DNA of 64,000 nucleotides from Exobasidium rhododendri (GCA_026210745.1 CP110630.1:2666001-2730000), one strand, 5' to 3'. Counted from the stretch's first letter, positions 19,797 to 31,527 are shown. A program made the numbers and translations. Notes: generated from the letters alone by a model not told the origin.

Positions 19797-22700
19797 ATGC
19801 GGGGACACTCGTCGCTTCTATGTTGGGCAAGACCGAGCTTCCTCCTGATAGCTGCTGTACTTCTCGCTTTGTCACTTAGCGCAAGCACATCAGCTAATGC
19901 CCTCGACACAGAGTCAGCAGACTTCAGCCCCAGAATCCTCTCGTATGAGGAATTTCCGATTGTTGGATCTCCACAGGAGGCTTATGATCGAGCATTGACG
20001 CTTCTTCGATCTACCCTCGTCAATCCGTCTGGCGTGTCAAAGGCAGGCAGTGAAGCATATAGAGAAAGACCGGGCAGCTCGTCGAAATATCAGAAAGAGC
20101 AAGATTCTTCCATAGGCGGTACTTTACGATCCTTCTGGGAAGCCCTCAAGGCATGGTCGCCTTGGGGGATTGTAGAGCGACTTTTGAATCGAATCGTAGA
20201 TCTTATTCGCTTTCACACACCCCTACGAAGACTATTCAGAGACACGCCAACGTCACCAGCTGCGAGGTTGGCGGCTTCGCTCAAAAAACGAAAAGCGGTG
20301 TGGGAGGGTAGCAGTCTCGTAACGTCTTCACAGAGTTTTGCTGCCGGCAAGGACCCAGTGGAGGAAGAACAAGCTCTCAAGTTTCCTGGAGCAAGAAAAG
20401 AACAGATCTGGCCAGAATGGGATGGAGGCGATGACGTCTTCTTTGGGCCATTTCATTCTACAGTGGTAGATGAGAGTAGTTTGAAGATCAAGGGAATGTC
20501 AAAGGTGGAAGAGAGTTTCCAGTCCGTGGTGGGATCAAAGGTGCAAGCCTTGAAGAAAAAGGCTTCTTTTAACGCAACGTCGTCCAAGAAGAAGAAAATA
20601 CTACAGAAGAAGAAAGTGGCAGATCGGAAGAGGGCAGAGGCAATCGCGCTACTCACATGGGCCTCAGGCTGGGGTGATGCAGAGGTAGTACAGGATGAAG
20701 CGTCTTTACTGGGCATGCCTGCTTCAGTCAATTGGAGTCAAGAGGCAGGAAAAGGAGCTTTGATAGGTTCGCAATCTAGCGAATCTTACATATCAAGCTT
20801 CTTTGCCAACAGCGAAGAAGCGAAATCTACAACAAACCACAGTCGACCGCATGCTGACGCTTTATGGGTCTTGGGCTTTCACTCTCTTTGGGGTACACAT
20901 GGTACGACACCGAAGCCTGCTCGGGCTAAAGCTTGTTTTGAGCGACTGGCCGCCTTGAACGGTAACGCGACCGCCCACAATAAGCTGGCATGGCTGGAAG
21001 GTGGAGCTTGGGGAGAAGAAGGATGGAACCTGATGGGAGTCATCGATGCAGGCATACCATCCAATGAAGAAGAACGACAAGCCAAGGCACTTGTCCATTA
21101 TGCTGCTGCAGCCCGAGCAGGTGATACGTCGGCTCAAAACTCATTGGCATTTCGATTTCAAGCTGGTATAGGAGTCGAGCAGGATTGCGGTGCGGCCTTG
21201 TACTGGTACGAAAAGGTGGCAGAAGATGGTGAGTCTCTTCTGCATCGTCTCAGTCTTTCCGCTTCTCGCTCCTTACACAACACTCTTTCTTTCTTCCTGT
21301 GCAGCGCATCAAAGATTTACATCCGGTCCTCCAGGAGGTCTGACGCTTCCTTACACCCACCTGAGGCTGTCTGATATTTCGGGTGGCGTCTATGGACCTG
21401 GTTCATCCGCTGCTTCGACTGGTCTGGCCAAACATCGGCCTGCCATTCAAGCTGCCTTGCATTCCTTGCCTTCCGATGGCTCTTCGGATGGGAGGAGGAT
21501 AGAAGATCTTCTGGAATTCTTCACCTACCACGCCGACAGGGGATCTTCGAACTTTGCCCTTCGTCTAGCTAGAGTGTATTACGGTGGTAGCGTCTTGGGC
21601 TCCAGCGAAAGTGCTGCTCGAGTACAGCGAGATTATCGAAAAGCTAAAGAATACCTTTTGAAGATCACTTCTGACGTATGGCCAACCGATAGCGCCATGG
21701 TACGTCGAGGTGGGCCTGTGGGTCAATTTGCTAAGCAAGGTCAACGAGGTGAGGATATCAAGCTAGCAGTGGATGATGCCCTTGCTGTACAGGCAGGCAT
21801 CGCCGCTGGTATGATGGGCAAGATGTGGTTACGAGGAGAAGGCGTACACCGCAACCACGCTCGAGCATGGGTTTGGTTCTCTCGTGGTGCCGATCAGGGT
21901 GATCCAGAGTCCTACAATGGTCTTGGTCTCATGTTCAGAGATGGTCTAGGGATTCCTAGAGATGTGAAAAAGGCAGCAGAATACTTTGAAGCGGCTGCGG
22001 GAGCTCACAGCGTCGATGGTTGCATCAATCTAGCCAAGTTTCACTTTGAGATGAAAGACTTTGCCAATGCTGCAAGGTGGTTCGACGTGGCCTTGAAGCT
22101 CGGCAATTCCTTTGAAGCGTACTACTACCTCGCACAGATCAACATCAAGTCGGCTCGATTTGCAAAAGATCGAGCGAATGAAACGTACAAGATCGGACCG
22201 CCAGGTACTGCCGCGTTTGAGCGATGTCGAAATGCAGTCAATGGCTACAAATTCGCTGTCGAACGAGCTGACTGGAAGGACGGGACATTCACCAGAGCAG
22301 AACGAGCCTGGAGTAAAGGGTTCAAGGCAAAGGCACTTCTAGGTTGGGCAATGGCAGGAGAGAAGGGCTTTGAAGCAGCGCAGAACAACGTCGCTTGGGT
22401 GTTGGATCGCGACAAACAGAGACTCCGAGTGGATCTCATCGATGCACCAGAGAACAACCTGACAGATCGACTTGCTTTGATACATTGGATTCGAAGTGCG
22501 GCACAGGACAACGTGGATGCGTTGGTCAAGATGGGAGACTACTACTTTCACGGCTTAGGGTTAGGTGAGCAAACGTCTTTTGCTTCCGCTTCTTCGCCTT
22601 CACCGCCAGTCGTCACGACTGCTTCCTTCGACAAAGCGGCTGCATGTTATTCTTCTGCAGCGGACAAGCAGACCTCTGCCCTTGCTTACTGGAACATGGG

Positions 22701-23415
22701 CTACCTTTACGAGAAAGGTTTGGGTGTTCCCAAGAAAGACTACAACCTGGCCAAGCGGTACTACGACATGGCCTTGGATCTCAACCCACAGGAAGCCTAC
22801 TTGCCAGTCTTCCTTAGCTTGACGAAGCTGTTTCTTATGGCACTCTGGGATGCGTTTGCTAATAAAGACGCCAGCGCATTAAGTTTACTGAACGGCTTTG
22901 CATTCAGGAGCGGGGGAAAGCAAAGCAATATTCTGGGAAGTAAGACGGCTGGTCCTTTCACCGAAGCAGACGAGGCTGCTCTTCGAAAAGAGGCAGAAGA
23001 GATAGAGTCGGAGATCTCAAATTCAAACGACTACTACAACCAAGGAGGCAGCGGAGAAGAAGAGGGACTGGCAGATAGCAACCTACCAGAAAGCTACAGC
23101 AATATTGGGGGTGAAAGGCGAGGCAAAGCGAGAGGAGAGCATGAAGATTCGGATTACGCTGAGTTTGACGATGAAAACCTCGATGACACAATCGAGGGGC
23201 TGATGATCGTCATTGGTTTGGCAGCGCTAGCCTGGCTCTTTTACGCCAGACAAGGCGTGCAACTGAGATTGGAGAGGATGCGAAGGGAGAATCAAGGGGA
23301 AGCAACAGGTGATCGTGTCGCCGACGAGACGCACCAACAGGGCCCTCCAGCGGTAGACCCTAACCAGCCTTTCGGGTGGCCGCTCAATGACGGTAATGCC
23401 TACGCCGGCCTATAA
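19797..23415 (+). CDS. HRD3: Hrd3/SEL1L-type Sel1-repeat ERAD protein
   Basis: Two exons, 19797-21228 and 21305-23415, phase 1, 76-nt intron; 1180 aa. Hrd3 is the ER-lumenal partner of the Hrd1 ubiquitin ligase and hands misfolded proteins to it. It begins with a signal peptide (leucine-rich core ending near STSANA). Sel1 repeats start about residue 355 (DALWVLGFHSLWG) and continue to ~1000: AQNSLAFRFQAGIGVEQDCGA, ESYNGLGLMFRDGLGIPRD, AYWNMGYLYEKGLGVPKKD. A single membrane segment lies near the C-terminus (GLMIVIGLAALAWLFYARQ), followed by a short proline-rich cytosolic tail (PFGWPLNDGN). It is well above the ~800-830 aa of yeast Hrd3 and human SEL1L. Part of the excess is a basic Lys-rich segment (SSKKKKILQKKKVADRKRAE). 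Confidence 0.88.
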
Positions 23416-23619
23416 ACAAGATGTTGTACAGTATAGTAATGAATGAAAGAATAATGGTAATTATGATAGAGTTGCTCCAGAACAGAGTCCGGCTGATAGG
23501 TATACATGTAGCAATGATGGTAGGTGGATTAGTGGGGGGGTAGAAGGGGTCAAGACTGATGTTAGGACCGTGGATTCCCTAAGATGTGCTAAGGTAGTAA
23601 AGGGGACATACGACTACTC

Positions 23620-25389
23620 TCATCGCAAGGAGTGTAGCTTCTTGGCGCCTGCTTTGTTGTGAGACCCCAATCCGCTCGAGGTAGCAGTGCTCGCCCCATT
23701 CTTCCCCTTTTGCTGTTCCTCAATCACCTCAAAGACTCTCCAGAACTTGAGGCTTTCATCTGTGCTACAAGTGGCCAAGACCTGACCGTCCGGACTGAGA
23801 GCGCTATGCAACGTTCTACTCTCGTGTGCTACGAAACTCACTACCTTTTCGAGAGAAGGGTAGTTCCACAGGTTGACATAGGACGGCGAACAGCCTTCGG
23901 TAGAGACTGTTCCGTGACAGGAAACGATTTCCTTGTATCGTTGTGACCAGTGCAAGGCTGTGATCTGTGCGTCGGTCTGGATAGACTGCAATCTAGTACC
24001 TTGTGTGACATTCCAAAAGTGGATCATCTTGTCCATCGTACCACCACCCGTAGCTAGCAAAGACGAATTCATCGGAGACCAAGAAAGCGCTCGAACAGCA
24101 GCTCGATGTCTTTCCTTTTGCATCTTTGCCGTCGTCGTTCGGCGATCCCACACCTTGACGACATTGTCGTTACCTCCGGTAGCCAACAATCCGCTATCTG
24201 CGCGATACTTCATACCACAGATGCTCTGGGTGTGGGCGTTGTGAATGTCACGAATGATGCTGTTCCGTTGTCGCAAGTCGTGCTCTCGCAGTAAGCCACT
24301 CCAGTACCCTAGCGCTAGCGTGCCATCCTCTGCCCACGACGAGGTGGTGATAGCAGTGTTGTCGGCTGGATTATTCCCGTCTGGGCTTGGCTTGAAAGTG
24401 CGCACCCTTTCTCCCTTTTCTAGGTCCCAAATCTGCACGTAGCCTCCTTGCGTGCCAATCTGGAGCAGCGTGCCTGACTCGTCCCAGGTCAAAGTCTTCA
24501 CGTACGATCCTTCCCCACCTCCCAGCCTTTCGCTAATTTCTGTCAGATCGCAGACTTCCGATACGTCACCGGTGTTCCCGTTCCATGTATGCACGCAAGA
24601 GCCCAGAGCGACTGCCACTACGTTCTGCGTACTCCAGCACAAGAGATGAGAGTAGAAATCATCTCGCATGTCAGGCGTGTCCAGTGTTTTTTCCGGCGTC
24701 GTGGCGATCCTTCTCCTACCTCCCGATGTCAGAGAGGATGGAAGTAGCTTAGGTCTGGGAACGGCATAACGACTTCTGATCTCAGGGGCAGAAACGCTAT
24801 CGGGAGCCATGGCATTAAAGCTGAGGATCTGGTGACTTCTCTCCATCTGAAGTGCTTCTCCCAAATCGCAAGGGCCGTGATTCTCAGAATCTTCATCCGC
24901 TTCCACCACTCCACTCGAATTTATCGTGAGGTTCTCGGAAGGTGATGAAGCTCTTGTACTATTACTGCTATTCGAAAGTGCCTCGCCTCCCATAGAGTCG
25001 CGCAGGTGATCTGCACTGAGATTCGCTGAACGGGACATGTCTCGAACTGGAATGTATCGATCACTGCGTCCGGTGACCAAGTTCTGACCACTGGAAGTCC
25101 TCTTTGCTACTCTTGTATCGGTGGAGGCTGTCCCCTCCCAATCTTGAGTCACGTCCACCCGGCCAATACGATGAGAAGGAAGGACGTCATCCTCGAATCG
25201 ATGACTCTTCCGACCTAGTGATCCCACCTTCCCTCCTCCTCCTCCTCCTCCTCCCTTCTTTCCGATACTGCCACTCTTGGATGCTCCTCCTTCGCCGGTG
25301 TTACTCGAAACCTCGGCTAGTGTCGTCTCTCCTGGCCGTACCATGCTTGCAGAGCTGCAGAGTGGGTGGTTTGACTGGTGCCTTGCCAT
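23620..25389 (-). CDS. Cdc20/Cdh1-family APC/C activator
   Basis: Intronless, 589 aa from ATG 25389; the frame extends upstream to a non-ATG codon, so an upstream exon is possible. These WD40 proteins recruit substrates to the anaphase-promoting complex. The C-box, DRYIPVR, is at residues 110-116. The propeller begins after the family hallmark TPEKTLDTPDMRDDFYSHLLCW and shows seven WD-type blades (VQIWDLEKGERV, GGNDNVVKVWDRR, FWNVTQG, LKFWRVFE). An N-terminal run of eight glycines comes from a GGA/GGC repeat. The terminal dipeptide is Leu-Arg, not the usual Ile-Arg tail. Sequence features are mixed between Cdc20, Cdh1 and the meiotic Ama1/Mfr1 class, so I leave the symbol empty. It converges with HRD3. 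Confidence 0.85.
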   Translation of the reverse strand: MARHQSNHPLCSSASMVRPGETTLAEVSSNTGEGGASKSGSIGKKGGGGGGGGKVGSLGRKSHRFEDDVLPSHRIGRVDVTQDWEGTASTDTRVAKRTSSGQNLVTGRSDRYIPVRDMSRSANLSADHLRDSMGGEALSNSSNSTRASSPSENLTINSSGVVEADEDSENHGPCDLGEALQMERSHQILSFNAMAPDSVSAPEIRSRYAVPRPKLLPSSLTSGGRRRIATTPEKTLDTPDMRDDFYSHLLCWSTQNVVAVALGSCVHTWNGNTGDVSEVCDLTEISERLGGGEGSYVKTLTWDESGTLLQIGTQGGYVQIWDLEKGERVRTFKPSPDGNNPADNTAITTSSWAEDGTLALGYWSGLLREHDLRQRNSIIRDIHNAHTQSICGMKYRADSGLLATGGNDNVVKVWDRRTTTAKMQKERHRAAVRALSWSPMNSSLLATGGGTMDKMIHFWNVTQGTRLQSIQTDAQITALHWSQRYKEIVSCHGTVSTEGCSPSYVNLWNYPSLEKVVSFVAHESRTLHSALSPDGQVLATCSTDESLKFWRVFEVIEEQQKGKNGASTATSSGLGSHNKAGAKKLHSLR

Positions 25390-25751
25390 TTCTCGGCCTC
25401 TTGCCTTATGTTGCTCTCCCTGCCTGTTGATCGAGTGTCCAAGTACAACACTAGCCTGGTTCAACGCGTTCAGCCCACGTGGTTTCCTGTGATGTTCTCC
25501 TTGTGTCAAGAACTACGTCTGCATTCCTGAACGGTGAATCTTGCGGAGAGTCGGCGTCCCCCACGTGTTTATGCCGCAGCGCGCTTTACATCATTAAGTT
25601 GAGATTGGCTACAGAGTGTCAGTGGCTCGAGGCTACTGCAACCACGACAATTGACCGACGACGTTTCAGAAGGTGGGTAATTGATTGGTAGAATCTTTCC
25701 AATCTCGATCTACAACGACAAACTCATTCTTGACTCCATTCCACAGCCAAG

Positions 25752-26418
25752 ATGGTCAACGTTCCCAAGACACGCAGAACCTATTGCAAGGGAAAGCCAT
25801 GCAAGAAGCACACGTTAGTATTGATTGCAAGTCTAAGACAGTGGTCGACAGGCAGGGCGCGAATGATGGGGCCCTTACGAGAGGGGGAAAGGGTGGAATG
25901 AGGGTAGGAGGAGGACGACGACGACGAAGGGAAGACTGAGAGCTATCGGGCTGGGAAGAGATAGATTAGAGGAAGTGTCGTAAATTAGGGAGGCAATGGA
26001 TTGGGGGGTCGAGCTGGAATAGAACGGCGAGTAGTACGGAGAAATTGCACGGCCAGGACTGATCCCTGTCTACATTTTGCTCTCACAGCCCCCACAAGGT
26101 CACACAATACAAGACCGGAAAGGCCTCTCTGTACGCTCAGGGAAAGCGTCGTTATGATGCCAAGCAAAAGGGATACGGTGGTCAAACCAAGCCCGTTTTC
26201 CACAAGAAGGCCAAGAGTGAGTGATGACGGAGCAAAAAATAAATTTTGTAAAGTCCTTCTTTTGCTAACGTCAATGTGTCCATCCAGCCACAAAGAAGGT
26301 TGTCTTGCGACTAGAGTGCACATCATGCAAGTACAGATCACACATGGCGCTCAAGCGATGCAAGCACTTCGAGTTGGGTGGTGACAAGAAGACAAAGGGT
26401 GCCGCTCTTGTTTTCTAG
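25752..26418 (+). CDS. RPL42: 60S ribosomal protein eL42 (L36a/L44)
   Basis: Three exons, 25752-25813, 26089-26216 and 26288-26418; introns 275 and 71 nt; 106 aa, exactly the family length. eL42 sits at the ribosomal E site. The sequence is near identical to the yeast protein ([49 protein letters not shown] with zinc-finger cysteines). Residue 56 is proline ([11 protein letters not shown]), the form associated with cycloheximide sensitivity in yeasts, where Gln56 gives resistance. A probable 5'-UTR intron lies at 25673-25746 (GTGGGT to CCACAG), just before the ATG. The first coding intron is by far the longest of the gene, which is common in fungal ribosomal-protein genes. Confidence 0.97.
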
Positions 26419-26635
26419 ATGTTCACACTGTATCATCAATTCGATCACGCTCTCTTACTCCATGCAGATCACATCTTTCAAATCGCATAAGGGGATGGGA
26501 AGGAGCAGCATACGAACATGCGCATGAAATGTACCATTGCAAAACATTCTATTCGTGGTGTTTCCTGCGTGTAGTTGAGTTGTTTAGTACAGAGGTGAGG
26601 AAGAGGGGGGGGAAGAGGGGGGGGGCAGGTCGGGT
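26419..26635. other. eL42/AGM1 convergent spacer with G-rich tract
   Basis: A short 3'-3' spacer. Around 26601-26630 it holds purine-rich DNA with two runs of seven or eight G. No gene is seen. Confidence 0.4.
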
Positions 26636-28597
26636 CTAGCCATCACTTTCGGACACGAGCTTGGCGACACTGTTTGCCAGACTATTCAATTCGCCGGCTA
26701 AGCTCGTCTCGGCGTACACTCGGACGCAATCCTCTGTTCCACTTGGTCGAACGAAGGATCTCGCATCTTTGTATTTGCTCACCAAGTCATCAATCTTGGA
26801 CTGCAAACCAGGTGGACTGATCAGCTTCCTCTCTGCATCTTCCGTTTTGAAGATACTTCGATCCTTGACGTTGACTTTGAGGAGTTTGTTGGGCAGATCC
26901 TCGTAAGCACCGTCCCATTCCGTACAATCCCACTGTCTAGAGCGCAGTATCACCTCTACAAAGAGCATGTCACTGATCGCATCCCCGACTGTCTGATTGA
27001 TTAGATTCACCAGACCGGAGAGTTGAAGTAAAGCTTCTTCTGCAGCAGGAGATTCTGGCGAAGCTTCCCGAATCTTTCTTCGGGCGGAAGGTGAAAATAG
27101 AACGGTGCCATGACCGTTTGCCTCAAAGTAGACGCCTACTTCGAACGATTCAGCTGCATGGTGAAGGTACTTGACTCCAGTCGGCGTACATGAGACAGGT
27201 ACTCGCTGTCGTATGTCAGGACTGGAGAGGATTAGTCTTCTCCTGCCCTTCAGACATCGCTTCCCAACCTACTTACCTGCTTTAGATACTTGGTTGAGCT
27301 GCCGTTGGCATACGCCGTTTGGACACATCCGACGTTCAGTTCGATTCCTGCCTTCTTCACCAATTCACTGATGAAATCTGTAGCTAGACTGGCGATCTTG
27401 TCTCCATCTAGCAGTCGAAAGCTTTCTTTGTGATTGACGTTGCCTCGCAGGTAGTAATAGATGATTCGATCGGCATCACCATCAAAGGAGCAGATCCGAT
27501 CACCAGACTTTATCCCGTCCTTCTCGAGGTTCAAGGGCAGTCTTTGGTTGGTCTTGACATAGTCCGCACCACATCCATTGTTGAGCGCTCCAGGTGTGGT
27601 AGTTGACGTCCTCAAGACTCGGAGAGGAAGTTGATCAGAAGGGATATACTTTTGTAATGACAGCAACGCATGAGCTCCAACACCATTAGCGCAATCAACA
27701 GTCAACGTTCCTACCGCTGGCTTGCCGGCCTATTGATGCAAGCACAAGCGATTTCAGCACACACTTTCGTCGTTGGGTAGATTGAGCGTCACTTACCACC
27801 AGCTTGCTGAAAGCACTCGAAAGCTTCTCGTAGTAGCCTTCCTCTGTAGGCTCCCCGTACTCTTCCGCGGTGCCTTTGGTGTTGTGTGCGAGAACGAGGT
27901 AGTGTAGTTGAGGTGTCGTCTTCAGTCCGGCATCAATCATGTTTGCTCCCATGACTGCTAAGCCTTCTGCAATAGCTTTCACGAGCGATGGAGAAGTGGG
28001 ACGTGTATCGCACCCGTATATGACACTTGCTGTTTCGTTCAAGTCAATCTTTGCTGTCTTGATCAGTGTTGTCAAGACAGAGATCAAGTCGGCAGTCGTC
28101 GTAGCATTTGCAGCGGCTGTGCAGTATGATTCCCAAGATGCTTCCATCATTTCTCCTTTGGGGTCCACTGCCTTGAGGCCGTTGTCCTGATAAAGCAAAT
28201 CAAAGTAAAGTAGAAAAGAGTTGAGATACTTTCGTCAGGGCCGAAAAAAAGCCAGTAGAGCAGCCGTACTCACCTCTTCAGGATTGTGACTGGCAGTCAC
28301 CATCATGCCCACCATCTTGCCTTGCATCTTCTTACTTCGAAGGGCACTGATGAGAGCAAGTCGAAAGCAGGTGCTTTCCAAAATGTTGCCTCTAAAATAG
28401 ATAGATTAGGAAGAAACATTTAAGGAGAGCAGCATGCTCGCTCGGCGCACCACTCACTTGGTACGTATACCGGCGGTACCGTAGGTGAATGTGATTCCCT
28501 CTGGTTTTGGGTACTCTTGACTTGCCACTTCGATCAGCTTTACTGGCAGTCCATCGGTATGAGCGACAGCCGCAGAGATGCCGGCAGGTGTAGTCAT
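26636..28597 (-). CDS. PCM1: phosphoacetylglucosamine mutase
   Basis: Five exons, 28597-28458, 28391-28274, 28186-27797, 27729-27277 and 27205-26636; introns 66-87 nt; 556 aa, as expected for PCM1/AGM1. It interconverts GlcNAc-6-phosphate and GlcNAc-1-phosphate on the way to UDP-GlcNAc, which feeds chitin and N-glycans. The active-site phosphoserine is S81 in VTASHNPEE. The metal loop is FDGDADRI, the sugar-binding loop EANGHGTVLF, and the phosphate loop RPSGTEDCVRVYAE. Junctions reproduce conserved strings (GTAGIRTK|GNILES, HNPEE|DNGLKAVDP, SSTKYLKQ|RVPVSCTPTGVKYLHH). It is divergent from RRP1. Confidence 0.96.
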
Positions 28598-28997
28598 GGC
28601 TGGTGTCTCTATGGGAGGAGAGAGATGAACTGTGTGAAGGGGATGTACGAAGAAGATGTTGTTTCTTTCTCGTTCGGCTTTCTCTCATGCGCTACGACAC
28701 AAACCAACACGGTCGCGACAATCTAAACTCCACTTCCAAGCAACACTGCTTAGCCCCTCTGATCTTTTTTTTGAGAGAGGGCAGTATCGCGATCTACCTC
28801 ATGACATTAGACGTGGTTCGCATCTCCTTTGCGCGGATCTTTTACACGAACATCTTGGGCATATTACTCGTGCATTCGATGAGGCTCTGTACTCATCCAC
28901 ATCCGCACATTGAAAGGATCACTTCCTCAAACCCCACCTTCCAGAATACGGTAAGAATGGGGGGCATCTGACGTCGGAGAAGATCGACCAGACAAAG

Positions 28998-29062
28998 CAC
29001 GTGTGGGTGCGCCTGGAAATTTTTTGAACCACCCTAAATCAGAATGGTAAAGTGAAATTTTT
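28998..29062. promoter_or_regulatory. CACGTG box plus two AAATTTTT elements, PCM1/RRP1 divergent promoter
   Basis: CACGTG at 28998-29003, GGAAATTTTTTGAA at 29015-29028 and TGAAATTTTT at 29053-29062. The last lies 43 bases before the RRP1 ATG. CACGTG is the Cbf1/USF-type E-box. The A/T element matches the RRPE motif known from yeast ribosome-biogenesis promoters. Function here is inferred. Confidence 0.45.
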
Positions 29063-29104
29063 AGGCACCAAGCCCTTGATCAATTACTGTACGATACCCT
29101 AAGA

Positions 29105-30259
29105 ATGCCGGCGACAAAGAAGCGACAGGCGCAACGGGCCGAGAAGACGTTGGAGGTCAAGTCAGAGATACCGCTGGGGAAGTACCTCGTAAGCACTGAG
29201 AAGAAGATTCGCGATGGAGCGATCAAGTCCTTGGCCAGCTTCTTGGCCAACTCTGATGATGAGCCTCTGTCCGAAGCAGAAATGGCCAAGTTGTGGAAGG
29301 GCATCTTTTATTGTGAGGTGCTTGTCGTTGTAAGATACTAAAGAGGGTAGTCTGCTGACATATTCCTCTGACTTTCTCTTGAAGGCTTCTGGATGTCAGA
29401 CAAGCCCAGGGTACAACAGGCTCTAGCACAAGAGTTGGCCGATCTACTTCTAACAATCAAGGCGCCTTCCTCATCAACCTCGAGCTCATGCAGGCCCGCA
29501 TTGCTTTTCCTAGAGGGATTCTACGATGCGATGGTGCGCGAATGGACTGGCCTTGATAAATGGAGGGTAGACAAATTCTATCTTCTGTTTAGACGTTTCA
29601 CGAACGCTGCCTTTCGACTTCTGGCAAGACAAGGATGGGAGGAAGAGGGGGTGTCGCAATTCACGGAAATACTTCTCAAGGAAGGAGGACCCCTTTGTTC
29701 CAACGATGTGAAAGTGCCGGACGGTATCACATATCACTTGTCCGACATTTACGTAGAAGAGTTAGATAGAGCAATGGAGGTTTCTATCGAAGCGGACGAT
29801 TATTTGCACACGGCTGTTCCAGCACTAGTCTTGCTGCAACCCTTTATAAGCACCATGGCTACTTGTCACTCTCCGCTTGTCTTTGATCGTATCTGCAAAG
29901 CAGTCATTCTTCCTTTCCTGCAAGACTGTCTCAAGCTACAAGAAGGGCAGGAAGAGAGCAACAGTGGTGGAAAGCGCAAGGCAGGTTCTCAGAAGGCAAG
30001 CAGCAAGAGAAGAAAGGGTGATGATGGAGAGTTGCAAGAGTCAAGTAGCGACGACGATGATGACAATGGAGAGACGGATGGGTGCCAGTTCGCTTTCCTG
30101 ATGAGTCACTTGGCATCTTCAGGGAAAGAGGTGAGGAAGTTGACATTTGAAGCGATATTTCGAGCAGCCAGTGCAAAGGAGTCCATCGACGCTAGGAGAC
30201 GACGGTTGTACAAATTGTGCAAAGAGGAGGAAGAGCGACTAGAAGACGAAGAGGACTAG
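29105..30259 (+). CDS. RRP1: Rrp1/Nop52-family ribosome biogenesis protein
   Basis: Two exons, 29105-29312 and 29385-30259, phase 1, 72-nt intron ending GAAG; 360 aa. Rrp1 is a nucleolar factor needed for 27S pre-rRNA processing to 60S subunits. Family hallmarks: KLWKGIFYC|FWMSDKPRVQ across the splice junction, LDKWRVDKFYLLFRRF, then GITYHLSDIYVEEL. The C-terminal third is highly charged (KRKAGSQKASSKRRKGDDGE, then an acidic SSDDDDDNGE run), as in other nucleolar proteins. The promoter carries RRPE-like elements, which suits a ribosome-biogenesis gene. Confidence 0.92.
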
Positions 30260-30346
30260 AGAAATCATTGAGGATGGCAATACAGGTTTGTGTATATCGT
30301 GATTTGTGTGTGCAGCGAAAATCTGGCCAGGTGTCCGGGCCCACCT

Positions 30347-31439
30347 TCAGTGAAGCAATTCAATAGGCTTGCCAGGTTGCCATTCCCGTGCGGCCTTGTC
30401 TATATTCGTCCAATAACGTAAGCCAACAGCCGCCTTCTTGGCCTTTTCCACGTCGACTGGCTCAGCGTCGAATGCTGCTTTGAGATGCTCTATCGCTTGG
30501 TCGAGATTTACTGAAGGCAAAGGGAGGATTCGTCGTAAGATGTTATGCTGCGAATCAACACCTCCCCGTTAGAGACCATAACCGTCGGACTTACCCTTGT
30601 TCCTTTGCCGCACCGCTTCTGCTTCCTCCTCATCAACTGCACCTTCCAGATCTTCTCGCAGCTCCATCACTTCCATCAATACTTCTGGGTCCTCCAGTGA
30701 ATCAGACTCGGAAGGTGCTGCAGATGAATGCTTCTCCAGCTGCCAGTGATGCGGAGCTACGTTAGGAAGAAGCAAAGGTTGCAGATACAGTCGCTTGAAT
30801 CTTTGCTCACCAGTAAATGAGCCCTCTGCAGCGGTTCTCTCAATGTTTCGTACGCCTTGTTAATCAGAGCCGATTGTTGTGCGGCAATCTGCTGTTCTTT
30901 CTGTAAGGGAAGGAGAAGCCATAAATTTGCTGCGTCAATCAATACTCTTCTTTTGCTTCTGCTGCTGCTATCCTAAGTTAAGCCTCTTGACTCACATGAT
31001 CCTTTCCCCCCATTCGATCGGGGTGACTTAAAGCAACTCTCTTCCTCCATAGCGCCTTCAGTTCTCCGAGGTCAATTTGCCATCCATTGGACTTGATAGC
31101 GGCTACATCGATCCCGAGTAAGTCGTACGCATTAAGATCAGCAGGAAGAGGCTGTAAGGATCCACAGGCAGCACACGCCAGATCGGATAATGAAAGCGGT
31201 TTGTGACACTTCATACACGCCTTCTGCTTCGATGAACAGCTTTCGTTTGCAGTAGAATACGTCCGTCTATGCTGATGCTGTCTATGCGGAATGGTTGCCC
31301 GAGCGAGCGGAAGTTGGTGAGATACGTCTCTCTCCGAAGTAATACAGCTTTGACAGACTGTCAAGCAACCACTTCTGGCTTTCGCATCAGCGCTTCGATA
31401 AACGAGCCTAGCACCTCCCATGGCATGGCGTCTCATCAT
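30347..31439 (-). CDS. JAC1: mitochondrial J-protein co-chaperone for Fe-S clusters (HscB/Jac1)
   Basis: Four exons, 31439-30996, 30900-30811, 30739-30595 and 30510-30347; introns 95, 71 and 84 nt; 280 aa. Jac1 brings the scaffold Isu to mitochondrial Hsp70 for Fe-S cluster transfer. The J-domain HPD is at 139-141 (SHPDRMGGKDH). Before it, C75, C78, C89 and C92 form the CxxC...CxxC zinc site found in human HSCB but absent from yeast Jac1. The basic N-terminus (MMRRHAMGGARLVYRS) is a likely presequence. The C-terminal HscB helical domain ends KYW-type (LRYWTNIDKAAREWQPGKPIEL), closely like yeast Jac1. For the last two exons I chose acceptors that give the family spacing; neighbouring AGs would shift frame or add residues. 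Confidence 0.9.
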
Positions 31440-31527
31440 ACAAGGTCTGGGTATGATAGCCTAGGATGATGTAGCTCACCATCGTTCAGGTGGTGGAATC
31501 GGGGGACACAAGTGGAGAACTGAGAAA

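Noticed and set aside
25814-26088. C/D-box snoRNA in eL42 intron 1 (ATGATGG near 25863, CTGA near 25937)
   Set aside because: The C-box is imperfect (final A missing) and no terminal stem flanks the boxes.
30562-30594. A 33-nt intron in JAC1 (acceptor before GTGTTGATTCG)
   Set aside because: Too short, and it would place 16 extra residues in the HscB domain. The CTTCAG acceptor at 30511-30513 gives the spacing of yeast Jac1.
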